A model generated the notes under the pieces. The model had not been told where the DNA came from and did not search any database. It saw nothing but the letters and a program-made list of their open reading frames with translations. DNA of 64,000 nucleotides from an uncultured Bacteroides sp. (GTDB lineage: Bacteria > Bacteroidota > Bacteroidia > Bacteroidales > Bacteroidaceae): NCBI GenBank assembly GCA_949289295.1, contig CASENM010000024.1, forward strand, positions 53,703 through 117,702, written 5' to 3'. A program made the translations under genes and the position numbers. This document shows, in pieces, positions 54,833 through 64,000 of this stretch (within the stretch, counting starts at the first letter, position 1; each line of letters starts with the position of its first letter).

Positions 54833-56653
54833 CTAAAGCTTGTACACAGTAATCGACTTTACGGTATAGCTTCCACGTCCGGAAACGAACGACATCTTGT
54901 TGTAAGGCTCGGAAGGGAACACCTGATTGGTCATTACAAACTTGCCGCCGTCGCCGAAAGCCTCGATGCTTGAACGGTCTATGAACAAGCGCAGACAGAT
55001 GTTGTCTGTAGCGGATACGGGAGCAACCGTCACAGCCGGGAAATCCGCGCTGAAATCCACTTTTCCGCTCTCGCTCCGGTCCATTACGAACTGTTCGCGT
55101 GGCACATCATAATACATGTCCACTTTCTCACCCTTGCTGTTCGACAAAGTAAACGCAATGCGCGAGGCTCCGGAGTTCTTGATGGTCATGACAATCTCGT
55201 ATGCGCCTTCATTCCCCTCAAACAGGCTTGGAATCTCATACGTGTCGCTTACCTTGAAAGGAGGCACCAGAACCTGCTCTCTCCTTGCCTTTTCCATTTC
55301 AGGAGAAGGAGCGCAACGCAACAGCAGCTCTCCGTCCTCACGATAAAGGCTCAAGTCGCGGGCGATGGTGTTCGAGCCACGGAACTGCAAGGTGGGCAAC
55401 ACACCCTGATACTGCCAGTTGCTCATCCATCCCAATGCCACACAACGTCCGTCGGGCGCGTTGCTGAAAGTGACCGTTGCATAATGGTCCTTTCCCCAGT
55501 CCATCCATTTGGTCTGGGTCGGCGATTCGTTGACAAACTTCTTTCCGTCGAACGTACCCACAAAATACTGTGCGGCGTTTCCTCCGAACGGTCCTCCGGG
55601 ATTGATGTTGCAGATCAGCACCCATTTTTTTTCTTTCGTACCTTCCACCGGAAGTTCCACCAGGTCGGGACATTCCCATACGCCTCCGTGAGCGCCCTGT
55701 TTCGCGCCGAAACTGCTCTCATACTTCCAGTCTTTCAAGTTCTTCGACGAATAGATATCCATCTCCTGGCCGCCTGCCAGAATCATCACCCAATGTTTGC
55801 CGGGCGCGTACCAGAACACTTTCGGATCGCGGAAATCACGTTTCGCGGAAGTGACCACCGGATTGCCCGTGTATTTGGTGAATGTTTTCCCGTTGTCCGT
55901 ACTGTATGCCATGCTCTGCATCTGCACGTCTCCCCAGGGGCTCGGTTTGGCCGAAGTGTAAAAGGCCACCACCGCTCCCTCGCCGAAACCGGCCGTATTG
56001 TTATGATCCACTACCGAGGAACCGCTGAAGATACTCCCCCACGCGTCCGGCAAGATGGCATCCCCCTCAAACTTCCAGTTCACAAGGTCTGTAGTCGTCG
56101 AGTGCCCCCATGTCATGTTTCCCCATGTGGAACCGTACGGGTTGTGCTGGAAATACAGATGCCACACACCGTCCTTGTAGAACATCCCGTTCGGATCGTT
56201 CATCCAGCCGTATGCAGGAGTGTGGTGGTACACCGGACGGAACTTCTCACGGTTGGTCGTATCAAACGTGTCCGACAGACTTATCTTTTTCCAGCACACA
56301 GCCGACTCCGGCATTCCCTGCACATCGATTGAGATGTCCTGCCCGACGTATGCCGACAAATCCAGGGGCACATAATAATCCACCTTCTCACGTGCCAGAC
56401 GCACATTGATGACGCTACCCTCATATTGGTTGTTGACCACAATGTAAAGCTTTCCTTCCGGTGCGTTGTCCTGCACGGGAAGCAACAAATACCGTTTCGC
56501 ATCCTTCACCAGAAGAATATTCTGTTCGCTGGCCAGATGTCGCACGGAGACGGACGGTTCCGCCGCATTTGCCATCGATGCCAGACCGATCAAAGTACAC
56601 ATACAAGCCGTTTTCATGGTACCGGCGATGCCTTGTTTTTTTAATGAAATCAT
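54833..56653 (-). CDS. GH32 fructan hydrolase (exo-fructanase type)
   Basis: Releases fructose from beta-fructans. All three catalytic motifs are intact: WMNDPNG (nucleophile D153), FRDP (D276) and WECPD (acid/base E327). 606 residues: signal peptide ending MANA-AEP (about 31), an N-terminal beta domain (about 33-130) before the five-bladed propeller, and the C-terminal beta-sandwich with RSSIEAFGDGGKFV near 568. A signal peptidase I type leader puts it in the periplasm, not on the surface. A second start 12 codons downstream would also give a good signal. Levan versus inulin preference cannot be read from sequence. Confidence 0.92.
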   Translation of the reverse strand: MISLKKQGIAGTMKTACMCTLIGLASMANAAEPSVSVRHLASEQNILLVKDAKRYLLLPVQDNAPEGKLYIVVNNQYEGSVINVRLAREKVDYYVPLDLSAYVGQDISIDVQGMPESAVCWKKISLSDTFDTTNREKFRPVYHHTPAYGWMNDPNGMFYKDGVWHLYFQHNPYGSTWGNMTWGHSTTTDLVNWKFEGDAILPDAWGSIFSGSSVVDHNNTAGFGEGAVVAFYTSAKPSPWGDVQMQSMAYSTDNGKTFTKYTGNPVVTSAKRDFRDPKVFWYAPGKHWVMILAGGQEMDIYSSKNLKDWKYESSFGAKQGAHGGVWECPDLVELPVEGTKEKKWVLICNINPGGPFGGNAAQYFVGTFDGKKFVNESPTQTKWMDWGKDHYATVTFSNAPDGRCVALGWMSNWQYQGVLPTLQFRGSNTIARDLSLYREDGELLLRCAPSPEMEKARREQVLVPPFKVSDTYEIPSLFEGNEGAYEIVMTIKNSGASRIAFTLSNSKGEKVDMYYDVPREQFVMDRSESGKVDFSADFPAVTVAPVSATDNICLRLFIDRSSIEAFGDGGKFVMTNQVFPSEPYNKMSFVSGRGSYTVKSITVYKL

Positions 56654-56713
56654 ATCTTTAAGGTTTTAAATATGAATGACTAAAGTTAAACTATCTTGTT
56701 TCTTCGTATGTTA

Positions 56714-56721
56714 CAAAGTTA
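56714..56721 (-). promoter_or_regulatory. -7 box before the GH32 gene
   Basis: TAACTTTG on the minus strand, 61 bases upstream of the start. It suggests that the last three fructan genes can be transcribed separately from the SusC end. Confidence 0.42.
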
Positions 56722-56800
56722 CGCTTCTGACGGCTTTCGCCCTGTAAAATCCGTTTCAAAAGCTAACAAATTTATTACGTTTGCAGAAAATGAAACATTT

Positions 56801-57481
56801 TTACCATACGGATTCCAGCATCCAGCCCTTGAAATCCATCAAAGTGCCCGGATGCAAGGCAAATGTCTCAATGCCAGTCTGCGATTCGTAAGGATAAGTA
56901 AACAGGGTGAATACATCTTTCCCGTCATTGGCAAAGAGTTCAATGCTTGACATCCAATTCGTACACATTCTTCTTCGGAACAAAACGAGGTAGCCTCTTC
57001 ACCCCTACCGGAAGCGTGTGAGTATATGCCACTTCCACATAACGCAAAGTTTCCAAATTCTTCACCGGAACCTGTACCATACGGATACCTTCAGGATAAG
57101 TCCGCAATTCCAGATCGCGCGGAACCGACCAAAACCCTTTTCCATAAGTAGAAGGAACTTGAGGCACATAATCCCATGTTGCAACCCACCTCATAGCGGT
57201 TATCCGGTAAAGTAACTGATGTTTTCTGGCGCACCTTTCATCGCGAACGGAGTCACCTCTCGGTAATGAACCAAGTCTTCCGACTCCACTTTGCCCCACC
57301 AATACATCTGATACTTTCCTTGGTAATAAATAAATCCGCAAGGGTCTCCTATCCATCCCTGACGCGGACTGAAATGGTATTGCGAACGGTAAAGCTCATG
57401 ATACAGTGTATCAGGAACAGCAGCCAAAGCGGTCAAGAATACAGTCATGCAAAGCAACCCAAAACTTACTATATATTTCAT
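56801..57481 (-). pseudogene. Broken GH32 gene
   Basis: Three pieces of one GH32 enzyme remain in order. The first (57481-57200) has a signal peptide, HFSPRQGWIGDPCGF and REVTPFAMKGAPENISYFTG, then TAA. The second (about 57210-56943, another frame) carries the line WVATWDYVPQVPSTYGKGF, typical of the propeller end, and runs to NVYELDVK. The third (about 56978-56801) starts at SSIELFANDGKDVF, the sandwich-domain signature, and ends normally. The middle of the catalytic domain, including the RDP and EC motifs, and about 100 residues of the sandwich are gone, each loss with a frame shift. Only about 680 bases remain of roughly 1500. The nucleophile region reads WIGDPCG rather than WMNDPNG. Confidence 0.88.
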
Positions 57482-57504
57482 ACCTATTTACTTTTTCCTT
57501 GTCC

Positions 57505-59625
57505 TTAAAAATTAATTTTCACTTTTGCTTCTTTTAGCAGCCAGCCAGTAGCCTTCACTTCGGCTTCTCCATCTGCAAACAACTCGATTTGCGTACTATT
57601 GCGATACAAAGGGAATATACGGGTAGAAAACGCATCGGCATTGTCGATGAAGCCTTCTATTACAGAACCATCAATAAACAGACGCAAATTCACCTTCTCC
57701 GGATTTTCCGGCTTATACGTATCTTTACGCAGTTGTAAAGGAATGCCTTCGCGCAACGAAGAACGGCGTTGGTCTACTATCAATTCTTCTTTCTGCAAAT
57801 CAAAATAGATAGAAGTCGATTCCGTTCCTTCGGGATTCTTTCCCAACGTCAACCCGAAACGGGTTGCCTTGCCAGGATAAAATGTTATATCCAATTCTAC
57901 CCGATGCCCCTTATTCGGCAAAGGACATACCGCCAAAGCGTCAAGCCGCCTTCTTTCTATCCGGCACGAATCCGTCCGCAACGATTTCAACAATGGATAA
58001 GGCGACTGAACCAACTTTCCGTCTTTTAACGTTATAATACGAGGCAGACTATACACATGTGCCCAACCTTGCTTATAATTGGCTTCTGCACTGATTTCAT
58101 CGGGTATAATCGCCATCGCCACTACTGAATCTTGATTCAACGGCCAAATGGAAGGAGACAACAACCTGTTTATTACTTCTAAGTTTTGCGGAATCAGGTT
58201 ATCGGGAATAAACTTTTCATCCTTGAATTCGCCGGCCCAATACTGAGAACGAGCCGGAATACCCGGTTCAGGAACACGATTCACCTGCAACACATATTTA
58301 TCTCTAAATTTATGGAAGAAAGGCATGTCCCAAAAAACACCCGTATGGTCTACTTTCGGATTGCCCTCAAACAGCAGATGTACATATTCCCACTTTTTCG
58401 CGTCTTTCGACTTGTAAAGTAACAATGCCCCATGCGGATTGACGGCATCTTCAATACCATAACCTATAATCATATACCATGTCTTGCCTTCTTTCCATAC
58501 ATACGGGTCACGCATATCAGTGCGAGTATATCCGGCAGGATGCCCGTCAATGATCGGATTTTTCTTGTATTTATCCCAAATCACCAAACTGTCATTGACA
58601 GGGAAAGCTATGCTAATGCCTCTTGGCTCACCGCCGGATGTATAAAGCAATTCCGGAATACCCTCATCATTGATAATAGCACACCCCGACCAAATACCGT
58701 CCTTATCATAATCACAATCAGGAGTTAATGCAGGTTTTTCTTCTGTCCAATGAATCAAATCAGCACTAGTGAAATGCCCCCAATTAATCTGACTCAACGT
58801 AATGGATGAAGCATTCTTTTGATTAAAGATATGGTATTTCCCTTTGTAACAGATCAGTCCGTGTGTTTCATTCGTCCAATTGGCTGCCGGAAGCAAATGA
58901 TAGGTAGGACGATTAAAATCATCCCGAAAACGAACTTCCGGTATAGCCAATATCGCCTCAGATTTCGGCTGTTCCGCGTCTTTCCGCAAACGGGCTACAT
59001 CCAATGAAGGAGCTATTTCCACCTCGTCTATCAAGCCATTGATAACCGTTACGTCATAAATGCCATTCTTTTTCTCACGGAAATCTTTCCCTACCCGTAA
59101 CACGGCAGGAGAAGAAACAGCAAATGACTCAGGCAAAGAAGACAACGGTTTCCCGTCCAAATAACATACGGTATTATCTTGTTCAAAGAGTACAGCCAAA
59201 TTAAACCAGACGAACTTATCAATCTTTACCTTCAATGGATAAAAACGCATCTTGCCTTTCATTCCCATACCTCCACAAAGCTCTCCGAAACGGTCTACAC
59301 ACAATGAAAAGGAATCTCCTTTCTCATTCCGTACCGAAACAAAAGCCGCCGTATCTGTTGGAAAAGACTCCAAAGCGAACCAGGCAGATATAGCCCTCGC
59401 ACTTTCCGGCCATTCCGTTTCAAGATAGGTAGAATACCCATCAGTACGTAAAGCCTTTCCTTTATAACCAGGCATTAACTCCACTTGTTCTTTCACCGAA
59501 AGCCAACGAATCCCTTCCGCTTTCAGCGACTCGGCATCCTCAAAGTGCCAGTAAACAGTTTGCGCCTGTAAGGGCAAACATAAAACACTTACCATTACTA
59601 TAGATATCATTAACTTACCAATCAT
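57505..59625 (-). CDS. Divergent GH32-like protein with LamG-like N-terminal domain
   Basis: A 706-residue exported protein. Signal peptide ends LPLQAQ (22). Residues about 24-215 form a concanavalin/LamG-like domain (ISAWFALESFP ... CYLDGKPLSSLPES). A GH32-like propeller (about 235-545) and beta-sandwich (about 545-706) follow. At the catalytic motifs, WMNDPNG is replaced by WTNETHG (E253 at the nucleophile position), RDP is kept (D373), and WECP is replaced by WDMP (D433 at the acid/base position). It may be an altered-specificity enzyme or a non-catalytic binder. The leader is of signal peptidase I type. Lies 110 bases after susD. Confidence 0.82.
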   Translation of the reverse strand: MIGKLMISIVMVSVLCLPLQAQTVYWHFEDAESLKAEGIRWLSVKEQVELMPGYKGKALRTDGYSTYLETEWPESARAISAWFALESFPTDTAAFVSVRNEKGDSFSLCVDRFGELCGGMGMKGKMRFYPLKVKIDKFVWFNLAVLFEQDNTVCYLDGKPLSSLPESFAVSSPAVLRVGKDFREKKNGIYDVTVINGLIDEVEIAPSLDVARLRKDAEQPKSEAILAIPEVRFRDDFNRPTYHLLPAANWTNETHGLICYKGKYHIFNQKNASSITLSQINWGHFTSADLIHWTEEKPALTPDCDYDKDGIWSGCAIINDEGIPELLYTSGGEPRGISIAFPVNDSLVIWDKYKKNPIIDGHPAGYTRTDMRDPYVWKEGKTWYMIIGYGIEDAVNPHGALLLYKSKDAKKWEYVHLLFEGNPKVDHTGVFWDMPFFHKFRDKYVLQVNRVPEPGIPARSQYWAGEFKDEKFIPDNLIPQNLEVINRLLSPSIWPLNQDSVVAMAIIPDEISAEANYKQGWAHVYSLPRIITLKDGKLVQSPYPLLKSLRTDSCRIERRRLDALAVCPLPNKGHRVELDITFYPGKATRFGLTLGKNPEGTESTSIYFDLQKEELIVDQRRSSLREGIPLQLRKDTYKPENPEKVNLRLFIDGSVIEGFIDNADAFSTRIFPLYRNSTQIELFADGEAEVKATGWLLKEAKVKINF

Positions 59626-59735
59626 ACTAAATACAGGATGTCTCTCTTAACAAATACAGGCAGAAATTTCTATTCTGCCTGTACTTCCATTTTACAAACT
59701 AACCTATCTTAATGTGAACCACAAAAAAACAGTCA

Positions 59736-61511
59736 TTAGAAATCTCCGTAACCCGGATTCTGAACATAATTGCCGTTCGAGAAATTGTATTGCGGACGGG
59801 AAATCGGCAAATATTCATCGCGCCCTTGTGTGAAGTCGGCAATCGAATAGTAGACACGGGTGTCTTTTTCCTTTCCGATGTATGTGTTCATTGTTTCGGC
59901 TGCAATCCCCCAACGAACCAAGTCGAAGAAGCGTTCGCCTTCCATCGCCTTTTCCAAACGAGTTTCGAAACGTAACGCTTGGCGTGCATAGTCTTGTGTC
60001 CATCCTGCGGCAGGATACAGACCGATGTTATAGTTGGCAGCATCTTTGGTCGGGTCAGTAAAGTCTTTCACGTATGCGCTGGTCTTCGCACGGTTACGGA
60101 TGCGGTTGATAATGTCGCGCGCTTCTTCCAAGCTGGCACCGTCACCTATTTCAATCAGGGCTTCAGCCTTCCACAACAAGACATCGGCATAGCGGATAAT
60201 CTGCCAGTTCAAGCCGGATGCGCCCCACGGCCAACCTTGATACATATCCGAACTTTCGGGAGAAACCAAGAAACGTTTCCGGCTATGGAATCCGTATGCG
60301 CCGCGGTCACGTACCCACGATGAGCTATAAGGCGCATCGGGATATGTCTTCCACGTAATGCCCGGACGTCCTACGACAAAGTCCAAACGCGGATCAACCG
60401 TCACATCGGTACGGAAATGATACGTAGCGTCATCGTCCACATTGTCCATCCAGTCATAATTCTGATTATTGTATGTATCAAACAACGGCAGACCGTCCGC
60501 ATCCGTCTGGTAAGCATTCACCAAGTCTTGGCTGGGCAAGAAGAAACCGTCACCACTGTAAGGGCCTTGCGGCGTATTCAACAGGTTACTCCAATTAATA
60601 CGTCCGCCGCTGGGCGAACCGTCATTCATCGAATACTGCACGGCAAATACAGATTCCACTCCGTTTTCGTATGCCACCAAATCCAATTGCTGGAAATCGG
60701 AAAGCAAGTCATACTTGCCGTCTAAGCGGTTGCAAAGTTCTACTACCTCACGCAACAGGTCTTTATTGATATTGATGACCCGATGCGTATTCTCGTCTTG
60801 TTCGTATGCCTGATATAGTTTCACTTTCGCTTCGTATGCGTATGCCACGTTCTTGTTCACACGGCCTATTTCGCTTTGCTTTTCAGGAAGCAATTCGGCA
60901 GCGTCTGCCAGTTCCTGTGCCAGCATTCCTAAGATTTCATCACGTGTATATGCATTGTTAGGAATATTAGGATACTCATCCATTTCCACATTCTCATCAA
61001 AATAAGGAATCCGATTGAACAAACGGCTCAACTCGAAATAGAAGTGTGCGCGCAACACTTTCATCTCCGCTTTACGGATTTCCACTTCCGGATAATCTTC
61101 GGCAGAAACCGTATTCAGCACTTTCAATGCCGAATTGCAACGGGCAACACAACTATACAAGTTAAACCATTTGCCGTCTACATTTCCCAAAGTAGCGTCT
61201 ACATCGAATATTTCCAATCGGTGGATGTCTTGCACGTCTCCCGTACCACCTCCGCCTTTATAAGCATTATCGGCGCGGACTTCGCCGTAACTCCAGTTGG
61301 TCATAGGCATTGTTTGTATGCTTCCCGTTTCACCCGGAGCACCCATCAGAGCTGAATAGGCTGCCGTAATCAGCAAGTCCACGTTTTCGCCGTTCGACAA
61401 ATTCTCGTCACTCAACGTTGCCGAAGGACGGATATCCAAGAAGTTATCTTCATTGCAACCACAAGCCAATGCGGCTAAGGTAAATGCAAAAGCTATATGT
61501 TTGATTTTCAT
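59736..61511 (-). CDS. SusD/RagB-family fructan-binding lipoprotein
   Basis: Surface lipoprotein that caps the SusC channel and captures oligosaccharide. 591 residues; lipid-attachment Cys at 17 or 19 in ALACGCNED. The TPR-containing SusD fold is evident from EIRKAEMKVLRAHFYFELSRLFNRIPYF near 145-175, the family hallmark, and from IRYADVLLWKAEALIEIGD near 440. Encoded 28 bases after the SusC gene, as always in this pair. Ligand assigned as fructan from the neighbouring GH32 genes and sensor type. Confidence 0.93.
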   Translation of the reverse strand: MKIKHIAFAFTLAALACGCNEDNFLDIRPSATLSDENLSNGENVDLLITAAYSALMGAPGETGSIQTMPMTNWSYGEVRADNAYKGGGGTGDVQDIHRLEIFDVDATLGNVDGKWFNLYSCVARCNSALKVLNTVSAEDYPEVEIRKAEMKVLRAHFYFELSRLFNRIPYFDENVEMDEYPNIPNNAYTRDEILGMLAQELADAAELLPEKQSEIGRVNKNVAYAYEAKVKLYQAYEQDENTHRVININKDLLREVVELCNRLDGKYDLLSDFQQLDLVAYENGVESVFAVQYSMNDGSPSGGRINWSNLLNTPQGPYSGDGFFLPSQDLVNAYQTDADGLPLFDTYNNQNYDWMDNVDDDATYHFRTDVTVDPRLDFVVGRPGITWKTYPDAPYSSSWVRDRGAYGFHSRKRFLVSPESSDMYQGWPWGASGLNWQIIRYADVLLWKAEALIEIGDGASLEEARDIINRIRNRAKTSAYVKDFTDPTKDAANYNIGLYPAAGWTQDYARQALRFETRLEKAMEGERFFDLVRWGIAAETMNTYIGKEKDTRVYYSIADFTQGRDEYLPISRPQYNFSNGNYVQNPGYGDF

Positions 61512-61539
61512 ATCTGTTTACTTTTTATCGGTTAATCAA

Positions 61540-64000
61540 TTAAAATCCTACGGACAAGCCGAATGTATACGTACGAGGCTGCGGGTAAGTATAACCCAAT
61601 CCTTCAGGGTCAGCACCCGTATAATGCGTCAGCGTAAAGAGGTTCTGCGCTTGGAAATAAACGCGGATGTTGTCCAACTTTATCTTGTCTACTACTTTTT
61701 TAGGAAGTGTATAGCCCAAAGTCAAGGTTTTCAGCTTGATATACGAACCGTCTTCGATGAAGAACTCGGAAGAACGCGATTCGTTGTTGCTGTCTACGGC
61801 TACCAATGCCGGATATTTGCTATCATATACACCGGTCTGCTCATAAGCCGTCCATGCATCTCTTGCTTCCAACAAACGAGTAGTGTGGTTGCCTGTCCAC
61901 AACTGGAAGAGATCGGTATAGGTCTTGGAATTGTTCCAAGCGTCACGAATCATGCCGTTGAAGAACATGCTGAAGTCGATGCCTTTCCACGATGCCCCCA
62001 AGTTTAAACCGGCAGATACACGCGGCTGGTCAGACCCTAACCAAGTCTGGTCGGAAGTGTTGATGATGCCATCGTTATTCACATCCATATAGCGGATACG
62101 TCCTACGCCCGGTGCACCGATTTGTACATCGTATTTCTGCATATATTCGTCCACTTCGGCTTGCGTACGGAACAGGCCATCGGTCTTATAACCCATCCAT
62201 GAGCCTAAAGGCTGACCTACCAAACTTTGGCTTACACCGTCACCGCCACCGTATGTATAATAGATATCTTCAGGCAAATCGGTTACCTTATTCTTATAAT
62301 AAGCCAGGTTCAAGGTAATATCATAACTGAAATCCTTCACATTGTCACGCCAAGTAAATGTACCCTCGAAACCTTTGTTGCTCATGCTGGCGCCGTTGTA
62401 CCACATATAACCTCCTTCACCGATAACGCCGATGTACGGGCGTTCCACCAACATACCGGTCGTGTTCTTGCTGAAATAATCCAATGTTACTGCCAAGCGG
62501 TTGTTCAGGAAAGCGGCATCAATACCTACGTTCCATTGTTCGGTTTCTTCCCATTTCAGGTTGTTATTGCCTGAATGAGTCTTCAATGCACCCGGAGCCA
62601 ATGTAGCTCCATCGCCCACTAAGTTGTAGCCCGCATTCTGCAAGCTCATCAAATATTTATTGTAAGTTGCTGTGTTGTCAATTTGGTCGTTACCATTGAT
62701 ACCCCATGAAGCACGGATTTTCAAGTCGCTCAACCAACTTTGGGTCTTCTCCATAAAGTTCTCGCCCGAAATTCTCCAACCGATAGAAGCCGATGGGAAT
62801 ACAGCCGAATTGTGGTTCATACCGAAACGGGAAGAAGCGTCCCGACGTACAGTAGCGGATACCAAATACTTGCTGGCATAATCATAATTCACTTTCGCGA
62901 AATAAGAAACCAATGCATATTCGCTTACGTTATTGCCTACGGTCTGCCCCGAAGTAACCGCATCCAAATAACGGTAATCCAAGTCTTCAATCACCAGTCC
63001 GCGTCCGTAACCGTTCAAGTTCTCTCCGTATTCTTTCTTCGCTTCCATACCTACCAAAGCGTTGATCGAATGCTTGTTCACTTCGAACGAATAGTTCAAC
63101 GTGTTCGACCATATCCATTGCAAACTGTAATTGTGCGTCACGTTCAATTCATTCGTATCTACTACACGGCTTGCCTCTTGCCATTTCGGCACAAAAGTTG
63201 AATTGAATTCATTGTAATAGTTCACGCCGAAATTCGAACGGAACAACAATTTCTTTATCGGCTCGATTTCCAAGTAGGCACTACCGAATACACGCCAATA
63301 GCGGTGACGGTTGTTAGCCTCGTTATCAGTCAGACGAACCAAGTTCGGCGTATCGTTCAAGATGTCTACATAACCGCCCGCATATCCTCCGTTCTCGTCA
63401 TAGACCGGGATGGCAGGATGTTGTTTGATAACCGCTTCTTCAATGCCGCTCGGATTCAAGTGACGGGTCCAATAGTTGATAGAGAAACTTTCACCGATAC
63501 GCACCTTATTGTTCAAGAAACGGAAATCAGAAGTAAGGCGGGTATTGAAACGCTGGAAATCCGTATTACGCACCAAACCGTCTTGGTCCATATAATTCAT
63601 CGTAAGAGCCACATTACCGTCTTTAAAACCTTTAGACAACGAAAGATTATAATTTTGCATCAATGCCGTGCTATAAATCTCTTTTGCCCAGTCGGTATTG
63701 CCTGTACGAATCTTCACGCCGTCTTGGTCGTAATAATACTCTTGAATAACAGGTTTATCACCGCTTCCATAAACCACACTGCTCGGATAGCTTCCATACG
63801 AATTGTGGTATGCCTGCCAATAGACTTCGCCCCATTCCTGCGTGTTCAGCATATCGAAACCTGTAGCGAATGTTTGAGCACTAAGCGTCATATCGAAATT
63901 CACCTTCACGTCACCTTCCTTGGCACGTTTGGTCGTGATGATGATGACACCGTTAGCGGCTTGTGCACCGTAGATAGCAGCCGAAGCCGCATCTTTTAAC
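61540..64000 (-). CDS. SusC/RagA TonB-dependent receptor, 5' part outside the window
   Basis: Outer-membrane beta-barrel that imports oligosaccharides with energy from TonB. The visible 820 codons run from inside the plug domain (LKDAASAAIYGAQAANGVI at the right edge, the classic SusC plug motif) through the barrel to the C-terminal TYTFGLSVGF ending in Phe. The signal peptide, carboxypeptidase-regulatory-like domain and TonB box lie beyond position 64000. An apparent GTG start at 63909 is only an internal codon. Confidence 0.95.
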   Translation of the reverse strand, partial: LKDAASAAIYGAQAANGVIIITTKRAKEGDVKVNFDMTLSAQTFATGFDMLNTQEWGEVYWQAYHNSYGSYPSSVVYGSGDKPVIQEYYYDQDGVKIRTGNTDWAKEIYSTALMQNYNLSLSKGFKDGNVALTMNYMDQDGLVRNTDFQRFNTRLTSDFRFLNNKVRIGESFSINYWTRHLNPSGIEEAVIKQHPAIPVYDENGGYAGGYVDILNDTPNLVRLTDNEANNRHRYWRVFGSAYLEIEPIKKLLFRSNFGVNYYNEFNSTFVPKWQEASRVVDTNELNVTHNYSLQWIWSNTLNYSFEVNKHSINALVGMEAKKEYGENLNGYGRGLVIEDLDYRYLDAVTSGQTVGNNVSEYALVSYFAKVNYDYASKYLVSATVRRDASSRFGMNHNSAVFPSASIGWRISGENFMEKTQSWLSDLKIRASWGINGNDQIDNTATYNKYLMSLQNAGYNLVGDGATLAPGALKTHSGNNNLKWEETEQWNVGIDAAFLNNRLAVTLDYFSKNTTGMLVERPYIGVIGEGGYMWYNGASMSNKGFEGTFTWRDNVKDFSYDITLNLAYYKNKVTDLPEDIYYTYGGGDGVSQSLVGQPLGSWMGYKTDGLFRTQAEVDEYMQKYDVQIGAPGVGRIRYMDVNNDGIINTSDQTWLGSDQPRVSAGLNLGASWKGIDFSMFFNGMIRDAWNNSKTYTDLFQLWTGNHTTRLLEARDAWTAYEQTGVYDSKYPALVAVDSNNESRSSEFFIEDGSYIKLKTLTLGYTLPKKVVDKIKLDNIRVYFQAQNLFTLTHYTGADPEGLGYTYPQPRTYTFGLSVGF

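Noticed and set aside
63909-64000. SusC starting at a GTG at 63909
   Set aside because: The reading frame continues to the window edge with the conserved plug-domain motif, so the gene is simply truncated by the window.

Overview
The window is a gene-dense chromosomal segment of a gut Bacteroidales bacterium, most likely Phocaeicola or Bacteroides. Four things point there. It has a SusC/SusD pair with a one-protein hybrid two-component sensor. It has the gliding-type lipoprotein gene gldH next to ricT and holB. Many gene starts are preceded by TAnnTTTG boxes, the -7 element of Bacteroides promoters, rather than by E. coli-type boxes. The tmRNA carries the tag GNENYALAA. The species call is inference.

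Layout. 1-9.5 kb, all on the minus strand: an ATP-binding subunit of a spermidine/putrescine importer (its permease begins at the window edge), then meaB, a DUF1573 protein and a very large alpha-2-macroglobulin-like protein. 9.8-14.2 kb: a serine-type sulfatase converging on an NPCBM-domain glycosidase-like protein. 14.3-21 kb: pepD and a flippase-like membrane protein on minus, then rsmA, mgtE and a DUF349 repeat protein on plus. 21.3-28.2 kb: mdh, the tmRNA gene, the two halves of PurH as separate genes 3.4 kb apart, a beta carbonic anhydrase and a large PiT phosphate transporter. 27.6-34.0 kb: the IMP cyclohydrolase gene leads directly into the cell-elongation cluster mreB-mreC-mreD-mrdA-rodA. 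34.1-38.7 kb: cls, holB, ricT and gldH on minus. 39-43 kb: a beta-propeller lipoprotein, a non-coding stretch with palindromic repeats and a possible gene remnant, then dnaG. 42.9-48.1 kb: folE, a SPOR protein, tpiA, a DoxX-like membrane protein, an M23/LysM endopeptidase and a DUF3256 protein.

48.2-64 kb is a fructan utilization locus. It holds a hybrid two-component sensor with a periplasmic sugar-binding-protein-like domain, a PfkB-type fructokinase, an MFS sugar permease, a canonical GH32 fructanase, the wreck of a second GH32 gene, a divergent GH32-like enzyme with altered catalytic residues, SusD, and a SusC gene running off the right edge. A dihydrouridine synthase gene and a DUF4833 gene lie between sensor and structural genes. 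The expected flow is capture by SusCD, trimming by GH32 enzymes in the periplasm, fructose import by the MFS protein, phosphorylation by the kinase, and induction by the sensor when it binds a sugar, probably fructose.

I see no CRISPR array, prophage, insertion sequence, rRNA or tRNA. The most unusual items are the GH32-like protein with D/E exchanges at two catalytic positions, the GH32 pseudogene beside it, and a family of GC-rich palindromic intergenic repeats present at three places (9.6, 25.0 and 40.2 kb).
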